Source: an uncultured Clostridia bacterium (lineage in GTDB: Bacteria; Bacillota; Clostridia; UBA1381). Taken from it: a stretch of 64,000 bases of DNA. The number at the start of each line of letters is the position of its first letter. Position 1 is the stretch's first letter. Under the pieces are notes generated by a model. That model searched no databases, was not told where the DNA came from, and saw only the letters and a program-made list of their open reading frames with translations. This document shows positions 18,051-26,349 of the stretch, one piece after another. The translations under genes and the position numbers were made by a program. The stretch spans positions 1 through 64,000 of the forward strand of contig CAKSFT010000002.1 in the NCBI GenBank assembly GCA_934454145.1, in the 5' to 3' direction.

Positions 18051-19080
18051 ATTTAAAACCTTAGCTGAAACTTTAATCACAAGAAGTGAGCGAGGTATAG
18101 TTGCAGTTATTTTAAAGGATAACAGCAATGCATCACTAACACATACATATGGCAGTGAATCGGAGATTACCAAAAGCCATTATACAGCTGCAAATTTAAA
18201 TCTCTTATCACTTGCATTTTTAGGTACACCTGCAAAGGTGATTGTAGAAAGAGTCGGAACGGACGGAAGAATTGACGAGGCTCTCGAGCGACTAAAGAAT
18301 AAAAAGTGGTCATATTTAGCTGTTCCGGGCATTGCTGATGAAGAGCTTGATACTGTGGTAAATTTCATAAAGGAACAAAGGTCAACCTATCATAAAAGCT
18401 TTAAAGCAATACTTCCGAATGTTGCAGCAGATAATGAGGGAATCATAAACTTTGCAACCGATAATATAAAGGTGGGAAGTAAGACGTATACAACTGCAGA
18501 ATTCTCAATGCGAATTGCAGGAATATTAGCAGGGTTACCTCTTAACAGGAGTGCTACATATTACACCTTACCTGAGGTTGAGAGCATACAAGAGAGTGAA
18601 ACACCGGACACAGATGTTGATAACGGAAAGCTTATCTTGATAAATGACGGTACAAAGATAAAGATTGCAAGGGGTGTAAATTCCCTTACAACTACAACCG
18701 AAACAAAAGGTGATGACTTTAAGAAGATAAAAATTGTCGAGGCTGTGGATATGATTCGTGACGATACCCGGACAACCTTTGAGGATGACTTTGTGGGTAA
18801 GGTTGAAAACTCATACGATAACAAAATCATCTTTATTGCTGCTATAAATAAATATTTTACCGACCTTGCATCAAGTGGTGTGTTATATAGTCAGTTTGAG
18901 AATAAGGCGGAGATTGATATTGAAAGCACACGTGCATGGTTATCCCAAAAGAAGGATGTATCGGCATGGGATGATGAAGCAATAAAGACAGCAAATACAG
19001 ATACATATGTTTTTGTAAAAGCAAATATCCAAATCCAGGACGCAATAGAGGATTTGGATTTTAAAATATATATGGATTAA
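18025..19080 (+). CDS. Phage tail sheath protein (XkdK-like)
   Basis: 351 aa with a GTG start. It has the N-terminal GLPKILIEFKTLA and ITRSERGIVAVILKD, a central region LAGLPLNRSATYYTLPEVES and the C-terminal AWLSQKKDVSAWDDEAI, then VKANIQIQDAIEDLDFKIY. These are typical of PBSX/XkdK contractile sheaths. It defines the tail as a contractile (myovirus-type) machine. Confidence 0.93.
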   Translation: MGLPKILIEFKTLAETLITRSERGIVAVILKDNSNASLTHTYGSESEITKSHYTAANLNLLSLAFLGTPAKVIVERVGTDGRIDEALERLKNKKWSYLAVPGIADEELDTVVNFIKEQRSTYHKSFKAILPNVAADNEGIINFATDNIKVGSKTYTTAEFSMRIAGILAGLPLNRSATYYTLPEVESIQESETPDTDVDNGKLILINDGTKIKIARGVNSLTTTTETKGDDFKKIKIVEAVDMIRDDTRTTFEDDFVGKVENSYDNKIIFIAAINKYFTDLASSGVLYSQFENKAEIDIESTRAWLSQKKDVSAWDDEAIKTANTDTYVFVKANIQIQDAIEDLDFKIYMD

Positions 19081-19094
19081 AGGGGTGATGTGAT

Positions 19095-19535
19095 ATGGCA
19101 GTAAAACCTACAGCACCAAGAGTTATGAACGGTAAATGGGGGATGGTGTATTTTGACGGCGAGCCTGTATATGAAACCGATTCATATGAGGCAAAGCTTA
19201 AAATTGAGCGTGAGGATGTCGATTTCGTCATGCAGATGGCAAAGGACTCAAAAATGACAGGTCTTACCGGGGAATGGAGTATGAAAGTTAAAAAAGTGTT
19301 CTCAAGAGGAGCACAGTTACTTTCAGAAAAGATAAAGCAGGGACAAGATGTGCGTATACAGATAATCTCAAAAATTGATGACCCCGACGCATACGGAAGT
19401 GAAAGACTTGTAATTGAGAATGCATGGTTTAACGAACTGACCCTGCAGAAGTTTGAAAATGCTAAGATGATTGACGAAGAATACAGCGGTGGATTTACGG
19501 ATTACTACTTCCCGGACCTTGTTAAGGTAAGGTAA
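19095..19535 (+). CDS. Phage tail tube protein (XkdM-like)
   Basis: 146 aa beginning VKPTAPRVMNGKWGMVYFDG, the hallmark of PBSX XkdM tube proteins. It ends FTDYYFPDLVKVR. It follows the sheath directly with GGGGTGATG as ribosome site. Six-fold rings of this protein form the inner tube. Confidence 0.93.
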   Translation: MAVKPTAPRVMNGKWGMVYFDGEPVYETDSYEAKLKIEREDVDFVMQMAKDSKMTGLTGEWSMKVKKVFSRGAQLLSEKIKQGQDVRIQIISKIDDPDAYGSERLVIENAWFNELTLQKFENAKMIDEEYSGGFTDYYFPDLVKVR

Positions 19536-19641
19536 GATTGATTAAAATCGCCCGGCTTACCACTTTTTGTGAGGGGCGGTACATTGAGTACAGCACCACT
19601 CACTTCAAAGCGGCAATCCGAACAATTTTCTTTCAATCTTA
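19533..19641. repeat. Fold-back element B between tail tube and chaperone genes
   Basis: The left arm TAAGATTGATTAAAAT starts in the tube stop codon. It pairs with 19625-19641 (ATTTTCTTTCAATCTTA). The core has GTACATTGAGTAC (19579-19591), flanked by GC-rich stretches unlike the surrounding DNA. It has the same organisation as element A. Confidence 0.7.
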
Positions 19642-19676
19642 AATACGATAAATTTAATGAGAAAGAGGTTTTTTAG

Positions 19677-20054
19677 ATGGATAAAAATACAAAAATTACT
19701 CTTCAGGAGTTAATTCGCAGAAAAGAACAGATGTTAGAGGCAAAGAGAATACCAAAAACAGCTAACCTGTACATAAAATCCTTAGGTGGTACAATAACCA
19801 TCGAAAGCCCGACAGCTGCTTTAGCTAAGGATGCACAGGAAATGGATAACGGGGATGCATACATGGTTTATTCCTGTGTGACAGAACCGTGCTTAAAATC
19901 AAGAGAACTGCAGGAGGCATTCGGATGTATTGACCCGATGGAGATTGTGGATAAAATCTTCGAACCCGGAGAAATTCCGCAGATTGCAATTGAATGCTTA
20001 AAGCTTGCCGGATATATAGACGGTGTTAAGGTGGTTGACGATATAAAAAACTAA
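19677..20054 (+). CDS. Tail assembly chaperone, short form (XkdN-like)
   Basis: 125 aa, with the XkdN-type pattern ITLQELIRRKEQM near the N-terminus, CVTEPCLKSRELQEAFG in the middle and EPGEIPQIAIECLKLAGY near the C-terminus. It lies between tube and tape-measure genes as the 'G' component. A slippery heptamer just before the stop extends it into a longer product. AAAGAGG precedes the ATG. Confidence 0.9.
   Translation: MDKNTKITLQELIRRKEQMLEAKRIPKTANLYIKSLGGTITIESPTAALAKDAQEMDNGDAYMVYSCVTEPCLKSRELQEAFGCIDPMEIVDKIFEPGEIPQIAIECLKLAGYIDGVKVVDDIKN
20045..20051 (+). promoter_or_regulatory. Programmed -1 ribosomal frameshift site AAAAAAC
   Basis: The heptamer A-AAA-AAC is in the correct phase with the zero-frame stop TAA immediately after it. 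Slippage by -1 joins the chaperone to the downstream open frame ending at 20233. This is the standard 'G/GT' arrangement of long-tailed phages. Confidence 0.88.
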
Positions 20055-20233
20055 TCAGAAGTGACGGAGAACTTGCCATGCTCTGTCACTTTTTAAATAG
20101 GGGAATTGAACCTGAGAAGATAATCAATCTCCCTATGCAAGAAAAAATCTTCTATAAAGCATCCTATGAAATCTATATGGAAGATGAGTATGAAAAGTAC
20201 AAGGCCCTGACCGGCGGTGATGCCCATGGCTAA
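20048..20233 (+). CDS. Tail assembly chaperone, frameshift extension ('T' part)
   Basis: The -1 frame reads KLIRSDGELAMLCHFLNRG, then EPEKIINLPMQEKIFYKASY and a stop at 20231-20233. No independent start or ribosome site supports separate translation. The fusion (19677 to 20233) would be about 185 aa and would wrap the tape-measure protein during tail assembly. The end overlaps the tape-measure start. Confidence 0.85.
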   Translation, partial: KLIRSDGELAMLCHFLNRGIEPEKIINLPMQEKIFYKASYEIYMEDEYEKYKALTGGDAHG

Positions 20234-22253
20234 GAAAAATATAGGGGCTACGCTTTCTATCAAGGATGGAAATTTTCGGACCGGCATAAAAAACGCCATA
20301 ACACAAACGCAAAGTCTAAAAACTCATACAACAAATGCAACCGGGAGTCTTAAAAAACTCGGCTCACAAGGGACATCTGTGGGGACATCTCTCGGCAGTC
20401 TTGCAAAGAAGGTTACAGGAGTAGTTGCAGCTTATGCCGGATTTTCAAAGATTGTAGACTTTTCAAAAGAATGTATATCTCTTTGTGATGTTCAGGTTAA
20501 GTCAGAAGCAAGACTTGAACAGCTGATGATGAATGTTAAAGGTACAACACTTGAGAATGTAGATGCCATAAAAAAGTACGCAGGAGAGTTGCAGGGTGTA
20601 ACAACCATTGGTGATGAAGCTACAATACAAGGTGCGTCACAGCTTGCAACTTTTCAGCTTCAGAGCAGTACAATAAAAACACTTTTACCGTCACTGCAGA
20701 ACTTGGCTGTTTCTCAGTATGGTGTCTCTGTTTCGGGAGATCAGATGCAACAGATGGCTAACCTTATGGGTAAGGTTATGACCGGAAATGTTGGTGCTCT
20801 TACACGTTATGGTGTTACCCTAAATGAAAACCAAAAGAAGATGCTTGCAACCGGAAATGAGACAGAAAAAGCTGCAATGCTTGTTGAGGTTCTCGGACAG
20901 AACTTTGGTGGGTTGTCTGAGGCAATGGCAAATACTCCTGAAGGTAAGATTATTCAGGTTAAAAATGCATGGGGAGATATGCAAGAGGTTATAGGTAGTA
21001 AGCTGTACCCGGTAGTAACATCGTTTTTCGGAACAGTTGCATCGGTAATGCCAAGTGTTCAGAATATTGTTGTTTCGGCAATCGACTCTGCATCAGTGCC
21101 TCTTGTTTGGATAAAAGATAATGTTCTGCCTCCACTTGTTACAGCCTTTCAATCGGTGTGGAACTTTGGTGTTTCTGCATTTAATAACATAAAAAATGCA
21201 GTCATGGCAAATACGGGTGCATTCTCCGGTATCCTTACAATCCTTGACGGTGTTAAAAATGCACTTTTTGCGGCATTTGAATTCTGTAAGCCTGCCTTAA
21301 ATTGGGTGAAAGATAACGGACTCCCACTTATTGTAAATGCATTGGCAGGAGTTGTACAGGGTGCAACAGCGGTATTTAATTTCTTTGTGAATAACTGGAA
21401 CTTAATTGCTCCTATTATAGCAGGTATAGCAGGTGCTATTGTAGTATATAAAGGGGCTATTCTTGCAGTTAACCTTGTTCAGAATGCATGGGCGATAGTT
21501 CAGGGAATATGTACGGCAGCACAGTGGGCATTGAATATTGCACTTTCAGCTAACCCTATCGGTATTATCATCGTAGCCATCGGTGCCCTTATAGCTATAG
21601 GTGTGGCACTTTGGATGAATTGGGACAGCGTGTGTGCATGGTGTAAGTCTGCATTTCAAGCTGTCGGTGATTTCTTTGTGTCTGTCGGAAACGGTATCGC
21701 TTCATTTTTTACAGGACTGTGGAACGGAATATCCTCAACTGTTATGTCTGTCTGGAACGGAATAACCGGATTCTTGAGCGGAGCATGGAACACAATTTCA
21801 TCTGCTGCAACGTCTGTATTTACAGGAGTCGGAACCGCAATATCAAATGTGTGGAACGGGATTGTAGGTGCCGTGAAGGGTGCGATTAACGGTATTATTT
21901 CAGCCATTAACTCTATGATTCGAGGTGCTGTTTCCGGTATCAGTGGATTGATTAACGGAATCAACAAAGTAACAGGTGCAGTCGGAATTCTCTCCATACC
22001 CACATTCACAGCTCCGCAAATTCCAATGCTTGCAAACGGTGGAATGATAAGAACTGCAGGTTCTGTAATTGTTGGTGAAAAGGGACCTGAAATATTATCC
22101 TTGCCACAAGGTGCAAAGGTAACACCTATTGATAAGTCAACAAAACGTACTGAAAATAAATGGATTATAAATATATATGCAGACGGGAAATCGGTTGATG
22201 AAATATTGGATGAACTCGTGCCGAGATTGAAGCTTGCAATAGAGAATATGTAA
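20226..22253 (+). CDS. Phage tail tape measure protein
   Basis: About 675 aa. A basic, Ser/Thr/Gln-rich helical start is followed by the TMP core (LATFQLQSSTIKTLLPSLQN, with Gly-Asn rich segments). Hydrophobic helices around residues 390-470 come next, then WNG-spaced repeats (WNGISSTV, WNGITGF, WNGIVGAV). The C-terminal segment ANGGMIRTAGSVIVGEKGPE is a common ending of Firmicutes tape measures. I prefer the ATG at 20226 (GGTGA upstream) over in-frame starts at 20217 and 20220. Its length implies a short tail. Confidence 0.92.
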   Translation: MAKKNIGATLSIKDGNFRTGIKNAITQTQSLKTHTTNATGSLKKLGSQGTSVGTSLGSLAKKVTGVVAAYAGFSKIVDFSKECISLCDVQVKSEARLEQLMMNVKGTTLENVDAIKKYAGELQGVTTIGDEATIQGASQLATFQLQSSTIKTLLPSLQNLAVSQYGVSVSGDQMQQMANLMGKVMTGNVGALTRYGVTLNENQKKMLATGNETEKAAMLVEVLGQNFGGLSEAMANTPEGKIIQVKNAWGDMQEVIGSKLYPVVTSFFGTVASVMPSVQNIVVSAIDSASVPLVWIKDNVLPPLVTAFQSVWNFGVSAFNNIKNAVMANTGAFSGILTILDGVKNALFAAFEFCKPALNWVKDNGLPLIVNALAGVVQGATAVFNFFVNNWNLIAPIIAGIAGAIVVYKGAILAVNLVQNAWAIVQGICTAAQWALNIALSANPIGIIIVAIGALIAIGVALWMNWDSVCAWCKSAFQAVGDFFVSVGNGIASFFTGLWNGISSTVMSVWNGITGFLSGAWNTISSAATSVFTGVGTAISNVWNGIVGAVKGAINGIISAINSMIRGAVSGISGLINGINKVTGAVGILSIPTFTAPQIPMLANGGMIRTAGSVIVGEKGPEILSLPQGAKVTPIDKSTKRTENKWIINIYADGKSVDEILDELVPRLKLAIENM

Positions 22254-22284
22254 TGTATTTGTAGTAAATAAAATGAGAAAAAGG

Positions 22285-22313
22285 TTGAAAAATATGGAAA
22301 AATAGTGTATAAT
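22285..22313 (+). promoter_or_regulatory. Strong promoter within the tail operon (toxin mRNA)
   Basis: TTGAAA (22285-22290), a 17-nt spacer and TATAAT (22308-22313) predict transcription from about 22320. A GTTGGA-GCAA-TCCAAC stem would sit at the extreme 5' end of the RNA (22320-22335), as in stabilised type I toxin mRNAs. Confidence 0.75.
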
Positions 22314-22459
22314 ATATTTGTTGGAGCAATCCAACTGGAAAATAGGTAAGATTTCTTAACGGTGTTTACACCGGCGGTTATGCCCAACTTTTGTATTCAC
22401 GAGCAGCAATGCTTAGTCTATGAAAGGGGGGATGCTTATGAAAAGTAAGCATTGTACAT

Positions 22460-22534
22460 ATGGCGAAAAAATTACTTTATGTAGTTTTAGCAATCATCAT
22501 TTTAATGATATTGTTTCCCATAAAAGCACAATAA
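22460..22534 (+). CDS. Candidate type I toxin, 24-aa hydrophobic peptide
   Basis: A tiny ORF encodes MAKKLLYVVLAIIILMILF and five more residues: one predicted membrane helix with a basic N-terminus, like type I toxins such as Ibs or TxpA-class peptides (similar in character, not by sequence). A G-rich Shine-Dalgarno (about 22424-22431) lies upstream, separated from the ATG by an ATGCTTA/TAAGCAT hairpin (22432-22452). If that stem forms, the effective spacing is about 7 nt. An overlapping ORF at 22438-22566 (42 aa, polar) also has this SD, so which frame is translated is uncertain. The locus lies between tape-measure and baseplate genes, with its own promoter and an antisense promoter. Confidence 0.55.
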   Translation: MAKKLLYVVLAIIILMILFPIKAQ

Positions 22535-22607
22535 CCGCCTCGGCAAAGACGGTTATTGTAAAATAACTTGATTCTTGGCATAACCGTTTGAGGTCTTGCC
22601 TTTTTCT
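22529..22607 (-). ncRNA. Candidate antisense antitoxin RNA
   Basis: A near-consensus minus-strand promoter would start an RNA at about 22607 running left across the 3' part of the toxin transcript. It could end at the CAATAACCG/CGGTTATTG hairpin (22529-22558), which is followed on that strand by TGTGCTTTTA. Its 5' part folds as GGCAAGACC/GGTTATGCC. Overlap with the toxin mRNA 3' end is the usual layout of type I antitoxins. The exact 3' end is unknown. Confidence 0.55.
22577..22605 (+). terminator. Terminator of the toxin mRNA
   Basis: GGCATAACC and GGTCTTGCC pair with two internal mismatches around a 6-nt loop, followed by TTTTT. Transcripts from 22320 would end here, giving an RNA of about 285 nt. 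Confidence 0.6.
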
Positions 22608-22613
22608 ATTAAT

Positions 22614-22642
22614 ATTATACACCACATTTCCAATTTTGTCAA
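22614..22642 (-). promoter_or_regulatory. Consensus promoter on the minus strand (antisense RNA)
   Basis: On the minus strand, TTGACA (22642-22637), a 17-nt spacer and TATAAT (22619-22614) form a perfect sigma-A consensus. It faces against the tail operon, and nothing on the minus strand downstream encodes a protein, so it most likely makes a regulatory RNA. Confidence 0.8.
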
Positions 22643-22687
22643 CGATTTTTATTTTAAAATCGTAAATGGAAGGTGGTGCTTTTTTAG

Positions 22688-23092
22688 TTGGACATATATT
22701 TAAGCGTAAATAACCGTGAACAGGTTCTGCGTTTGCCTGTTCTGCCGCCTGAATTTTCAGTTACAAAGCCACAGGCAAATGAAACTTTTGAAACTGTAAC
22801 TCAAGGTCAGTTAAAACTTATGGGTACACCGGGATTAAAAGGTATATCCTGGAGCAGCTTCTTTCCGGTAAGGGATTATCCTTTTTTAAAAGACAGAACA
22901 TATACAGCATTCGGATATCTGTTTGTTTTGGATACATGGATTTCTAAAAAACTGCCTATACGATTGGTTATAACCGAAACACCAATAAACATGGCTTGCT
23001 GTGTTGATGACTTCTCATATACGATTGGTAAAGACGGGAATATGAACTATTCAATTACCCTGTCAGAGTTTAAGTTGGTGAACACGGGATGA
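22688..23092 (+). CDS. Baseplate protein, XkdP-like without LysM
   Basis: 134 aa with a TTG start after AAGGTGGTG. The sequence LRLPVLPPEFSVTKPQANET, GQLKLMGTPGLKGISWSSFFP and the C-terminal DDFSYTIGKDGNMNYSITLSEF matches the N-terminal domain of PBSX XkdP. The LysM peptidoglycan-binding module present in longer homologues is absent. Its last bases overlap the hub gene (ATGA). Confidence 0.85.
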   Translation: MDIYLSVNNREQVLRLPVLPPEFSVTKPQANETFETVTQGQLKLMGTPGLKGISWSSFFPVRDYPFLKDRTYTAFGYLFVLDTWISKKLPIRLVITETPINMACCVDDFSYTIGKDGNMNYSITLSEFKLVNTG

Positions 23093-24030
23093 AATTTGTA
23101 GTTGATAATGTTGATATGACCGCTGCAGTTGGTAATTTATCATGGCAAAATACCCTTGCAGAAATATCCACAACCTTAAGCTTTGAAACTCCGAAAAGTG
23201 ATGTAAGGCATACGAATATCTATGTACCTCAAGCAGGGAATATTGTCAGGATGTATACCTTTGATGAAATGTTTCGTGGAATAATACTCTCTGTTGATGA
23301 TGGGAATCCGAAAGTTAATAAATATACAGTGGCGGATTTTGGGTGGTACTTAAATAAATCAAAGGAAACATATCAGTTTAACTCAATGCCTGCATATAAG
23401 GCGATAACAAAGGTGTGTGCTGATTTTAATATCCCGATTCATATATTGCCGGAACTGAATCAGCTCATAACGAAAATATATTTTGATAAAACAATCTCTG
23501 AAATAATATCGGACATCCTGACACTTTGCGGTGGTGAATATAACTATGATATTACAGCTTATGGATTGAGGGTGTACAAGATTGGAGAAATAGTTATCCA
23601 ACCAAACTTCAAATTGTCTCCCAATACTAAAAGTGTTGATTCTGTTTTATTAAGAGGGATAGAAAGCCACTCGGTGAGCATGGAAGAAATGAAAAACAGC
23701 ATAAAGGTCATAACCGAAAAGGATAATAAATTCACGGTTCAAAAGGTTCTTCGTGATGAGGACAGCATTTCAAAATATGGTTTGCTGCAGGAGGTTATAA
23801 AGATTGACCCGGAAAAGGAAAATGCCAATACTGTAGCAACACAGAACCTCGCAGAATTAAACAAGCTGAAGGAAACATACTCTTTTGAAATAATCGAGGA
23901 CATAAACAGCTACACAAGAGCCGGATATGTTATTCCGGTGAATGGACATAACTATGTAATTGAAAGTAGTGGTCACAGCATAAAGAAGGGTATACATTAT
24001 GTTAAATTGGATTTGAGGTGGTGGTCATAA
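23089..24030 (+). CDS. Baseplate hub protein (XkdQ-like)
   Basis: 313 aa. It contains FRGIILSVDDGNPKVNKYTV, AITKVCADFNIPIHILPELN and a 'SIKVI-TEKDNKF' beta region, typical of XkdQ/gpD-like hub proteins related to T4 gp27. It is coupled to its neighbours by overlapping stop/start codons (23089-23092 and 24028-24030). Confidence 0.88.
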   Translation: MKFVVDNVDMTAAVGNLSWQNTLAEISTTLSFETPKSDVRHTNIYVPQAGNIVRMYTFDEMFRGIILSVDDGNPKVNKYTVADFGWYLNKSKETYQFNSMPAYKAITKVCADFNIPIHILPELNQLITKIYFDKTISEIISDILTLCGGEYNYDITAYGLRVYKIGEIVIQPNFKLSPNTKSVDSVLLRGIESHSVSMEEMKNSIKVITEKDNKFTVQKVLRDEDSISKYGLLQEVIKIDPEKENANTVATQNLAELNKLKETYSFEIIEDINSYTRAGYVIPVNGHNYVIESSGHSIKKGIHYVKLDLRWWS

Positions 24031-24296
24031 TGAACGGAGTATCTGAACTTGCAAAGCTATTTAAGGAACGAGAAAACAGCGATGGATATACACCGATGTT
24101 CGGAACGGTCATAGACTTGCCGGACACTAAAATACGAATAAATGAAAAAGTAATTCTTAATGATACACATATTCGTTCTTGCATTCCGTTGAAAGCAACG
24201 GATGAGAACAGCGTGTACATTAATTTAAATAAAGAAGTTGTGTTACTTCCATATTCCGATAATCAGAAATTTATTGTGATTGGGGTGGCGCAGTGA
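24030..24296 (+). CDS. Baseplate protein, DUF2577 (XkdR-like)
   Basis: 88 aa starting MNGVSELAKLFKERENSDGY, with FGTVIDLPDTKIRINEKVIL and LLPYSDNQKFIVIGVAQ, all typical of the DUF2577 OB-fold-like baseplate proteins. GAGGTGG lies before the ATG. It probably forms the puncturing or hub-adaptor part. Confidence 0.85.
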   Translation: MNGVSELAKLFKERENSDGYTPMFGTVIDLPDTKIRINEKVILNDTHIRSCIPLKATDENSVYINLNKEVVLLPYSDNQKFIVIGVAQ

Positions 24297-24724
24297 TGTT
24301 TCCGAATGTAGATGAAACAATACAACAAAATACAGAACCAAAATCCTCCGGAACAAAGTCATATTTATTTGATTTTGAGAAGGAGGACTTTGTCGTTCAG
24401 GACGGAAAACTTGTAGAGTGTGACGGGATTGAAGCCATAAGAGTATGGATAGAAAAAATACTCAGGACGGAAAAGGGTAGATTCTTAATTTATGATAACA
24501 CGGAATACGGATGTCATCTTGAGGATTTGATTGTCGGAAACAGTTACACGGTAGAGTTCATAGAATCTGAACTAAAACGTGAAATCGAAGAAGCTCTGCT
24601 TCAAAATCCACAGATTTCAGCTGTCGGAAACTTTAAAATAACAAGGGGAGTAAATAACCTTACAGTACAAATGGAGGTGTTTTTAAATGGAACAGGAGCA
24701 AATTCTATCACGGTTACTGTCTGA
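24296..24724 (+). CDS. Baseplate wedge protein, DUF2634 (XkdS-like, gp25 analogue)
   Basis: 142 aa. It has SYLFDFEKEDFVVQDGKLVE, then 'EAIRVWIEKILRTEKGRFLIY', the signature of DUF2634. The stop of the preceding gene overlaps the ATG. The final 38 nt overlap the baseplate J gene. Confidence 0.88.
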   Translation: MFPNVDETIQQNTEPKSSGTKSYLFDFEKEDFVVQDGKLVECDGIEAIRVWIEKILRTEKGRFLIYDNTEYGCHLEDLIVGNSYTVEFIESELKREIEEALLQNPQISAVGNFKITRGVNNLTVQMEVFLNGTGANSITVTV

Positions 24725-25721
24725 TATATCTGATGAGTTCGATAAATCTGTCGGCTCATTTTTTTATGACATTGATAAGCCTGTAGCTGAAATAATGGCT
24801 TTGATATATAAAAAAACAGAGGATATTTTAAAGAACGGATTTGCTTTGACTGCAACAGGAAAATACCTTGATGTTAAAGTTGCAGAACAAGGTATAACAA
24901 GGAAACCTTCAACAGCCTCAAGGGTTGAAGTTGTAATTACAGGAACACCGGGGTGTAGTATATTGGCAGGCGATAAGGTCGCATCCGATACTCTGACATT
25001 TACAGTTACAGAAAATGTTGACAGTGATGAAAAAGGAATGATACATACATGGGTCTCGTGCGATACTCCGGGTAGTGTAGGGAATATTTCGATTGGTGCA
25101 ATAAACCGATTTCCTGTTACATTACCGGGCTTGGTTTCGGTTACAAACTCTGCTCCTGCAGAAGGCGGATTTGATGAAGAATCTGATGAAGAATTAAGAC
25201 AGCGGTATTTTGAGAAGGTCTCACTTCCTGCAACCTCCGGGAGTAAATATCACTATATTATGTGGGCAAAAGAGGTTAGTGGTGTAGGGGATGCAAAGTG
25301 TATTCCTTTATGGAACGGAAACGGTACCGTCAAGGTTATTGTAATAGATGCTAATAAAGGAACAGCCAGCGATGAATTGATTACAGAAGTAACAGAGCAT
25401 ATCGAAGAAAACCGTCCCATCGGTGCGGAGGTGACAGTTGAAAGCGCATCACCTAAGGTTATAGATATATCAGTTTCTGTTGTGACAGCAAGCGGTATTG
25501 ATATGGAAACTGCAAAAACAAAAGTGTCAGAAAGTATAACAAAGTATCTGCAGAAGAATGCCTTTTCAAATACATACATTTCCTATGCACAGATTGGTGG
25601 ATGCATTCTTGCCTGTGATGAGGTGAGTGACTACACCAATCTTTTAATAAACGGAGCAACAGATAATGTTGAAATTTTAGAAACAGAAGTGCCGGTATTG
25701 GGAGGTGTTACTTTTGTTTGA
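24687..25721 (+). CDS. Baseplate J-like protein (XkdT-like)
   Basis: 344 aa. N-terminal helices (EQILSRLLSDISDEFDKSVG), a central SDEELRQRYFEKVSLPATSGSKYHY motif diagnostic of baseplate J/gp47 wedge proteins, and a beta C-terminal domain with KVIVIDANKGTASDE. It is one of the wedge proteins that couple sheath contraction to the hub. Confidence 0.93.
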   Translation: MEQEQILSRLLSDISDEFDKSVGSFFYDIDKPVAEIMALIYKKTEDILKNGFALTATGKYLDVKVAEQGITRKPSTASRVEVVITGTPGCSILAGDKVASDTLTFTVTENVDSDEKGMIHTWVSCDTPGSVGNISIGAINRFPVTLPGLVSVTNSAPAEGGFDEESDEELRQRYFEKVSLPATSGSKYHYIMWAKEVSGVGDAKCIPLWNGNGTVKVIVIDANKGTASDELITEVTEHIEENRPIGAEVTVESASPKVIDISVSVVTASGIDMETAKTKVSESITKYLQKNAFSNTYISYAQIGGCILACDEVSDYTNLLINGATDNVEILETEVPVLGGVTFV

Positions 25722-26349
25722 CGGTATGCCTTCATATTATAAAAAATCAAGGGTGATGAATGAACTGTTAAAAAGCCTTGAGAATGAATTTATAAGGCTT
25801 CAAAATACCGTAGAGCTTACCGAAAATCAGTTCTTTGTTATTCTTTCCGATAAAAACATAGATTTACATGAACAGGATGTCGGTTTGTTGTCTGATATAA
25901 ATGCAGATATTGAAACCAGGAGAGGCAGAGTGCTGTCAAAGCTCCGTGGTACGGGAACTGTAACCAAAACCATGATGAAGAATGTTGCTGCATCCTTCAT
26001 AAACGGTGATATTGAAATTACAGAGTATCCGTCAGAATATTGTTTCTCGGTTAAATTTACATCTCGTACAGGTATTCCGTATAACATTTCTGATATCCAG
26101 GCAATGATTGAGGAAATAAAGCCTGCACACTTGGCTGTTGAGTACATCTTCACATACAGGCTTTGGCAGGATGTTCTTGCACTTGCTGACTGGCAGGAAA
26201 CAAAAAGCTATACATGGGAAAGGTTACTGACTTTTTCGGTGTCAGATAATATAAACATAGTTGATGAGGTTCCATATTACTGTCCCGGCGGTGAAGGGAA
26301 TGCAATAGTGATATGGAACGAAGATAAAGCATATGCAAGGAAAACTTGA
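25714..26349 (+). CDS. Tail protein, YmfQ/DUF2313 family (XkdU-like)
   Basis: 211 aa. GGAGGTG six nucleotides before a TTG start at 25714 decides the start; a GTG at 25705 is also in frame. It reads YYKKSRVMNELLKSLENEF, ETRRGRVLSKLRGTGTVTK, then KPAHLAVEYIFTY, a very typical YmfQ ending. It probably joins fibre proteins to the baseplate. Confidence 0.88.
   Translation: MFDGMPSYYKKSRVMNELLKSLENEFIRLQNTVELTENQFFVILSDKNIDLHEQDVGLLSDINADIETRRGRVLSKLRGTGTVTKTMMKNVAASFINGDIEITEYPSEYCFSVKFTSRTGIPYNISDIQAMIEEIKPAHLAVEYIFTYRLWQDVLALADWQETKSYTWERLLTFSVSDNINIVDEVPYYCPGGEGNAIVIWNEDKAYARKT

Noticed and set aside
21656..22387. Antisense ORF of about 240 codons over the tape-measure gene
   Set aside because: Pro/Ile/Phe-rich shadow of the real gene; no start signal.
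22438..22566. 42-codon polar ORF with the G-rich Shine-Dalgarno
   Set aside because: Not chosen as the main product: no recognisable features, and it overlaps the hydrophobic ORF out of frame. It remains an alternative.
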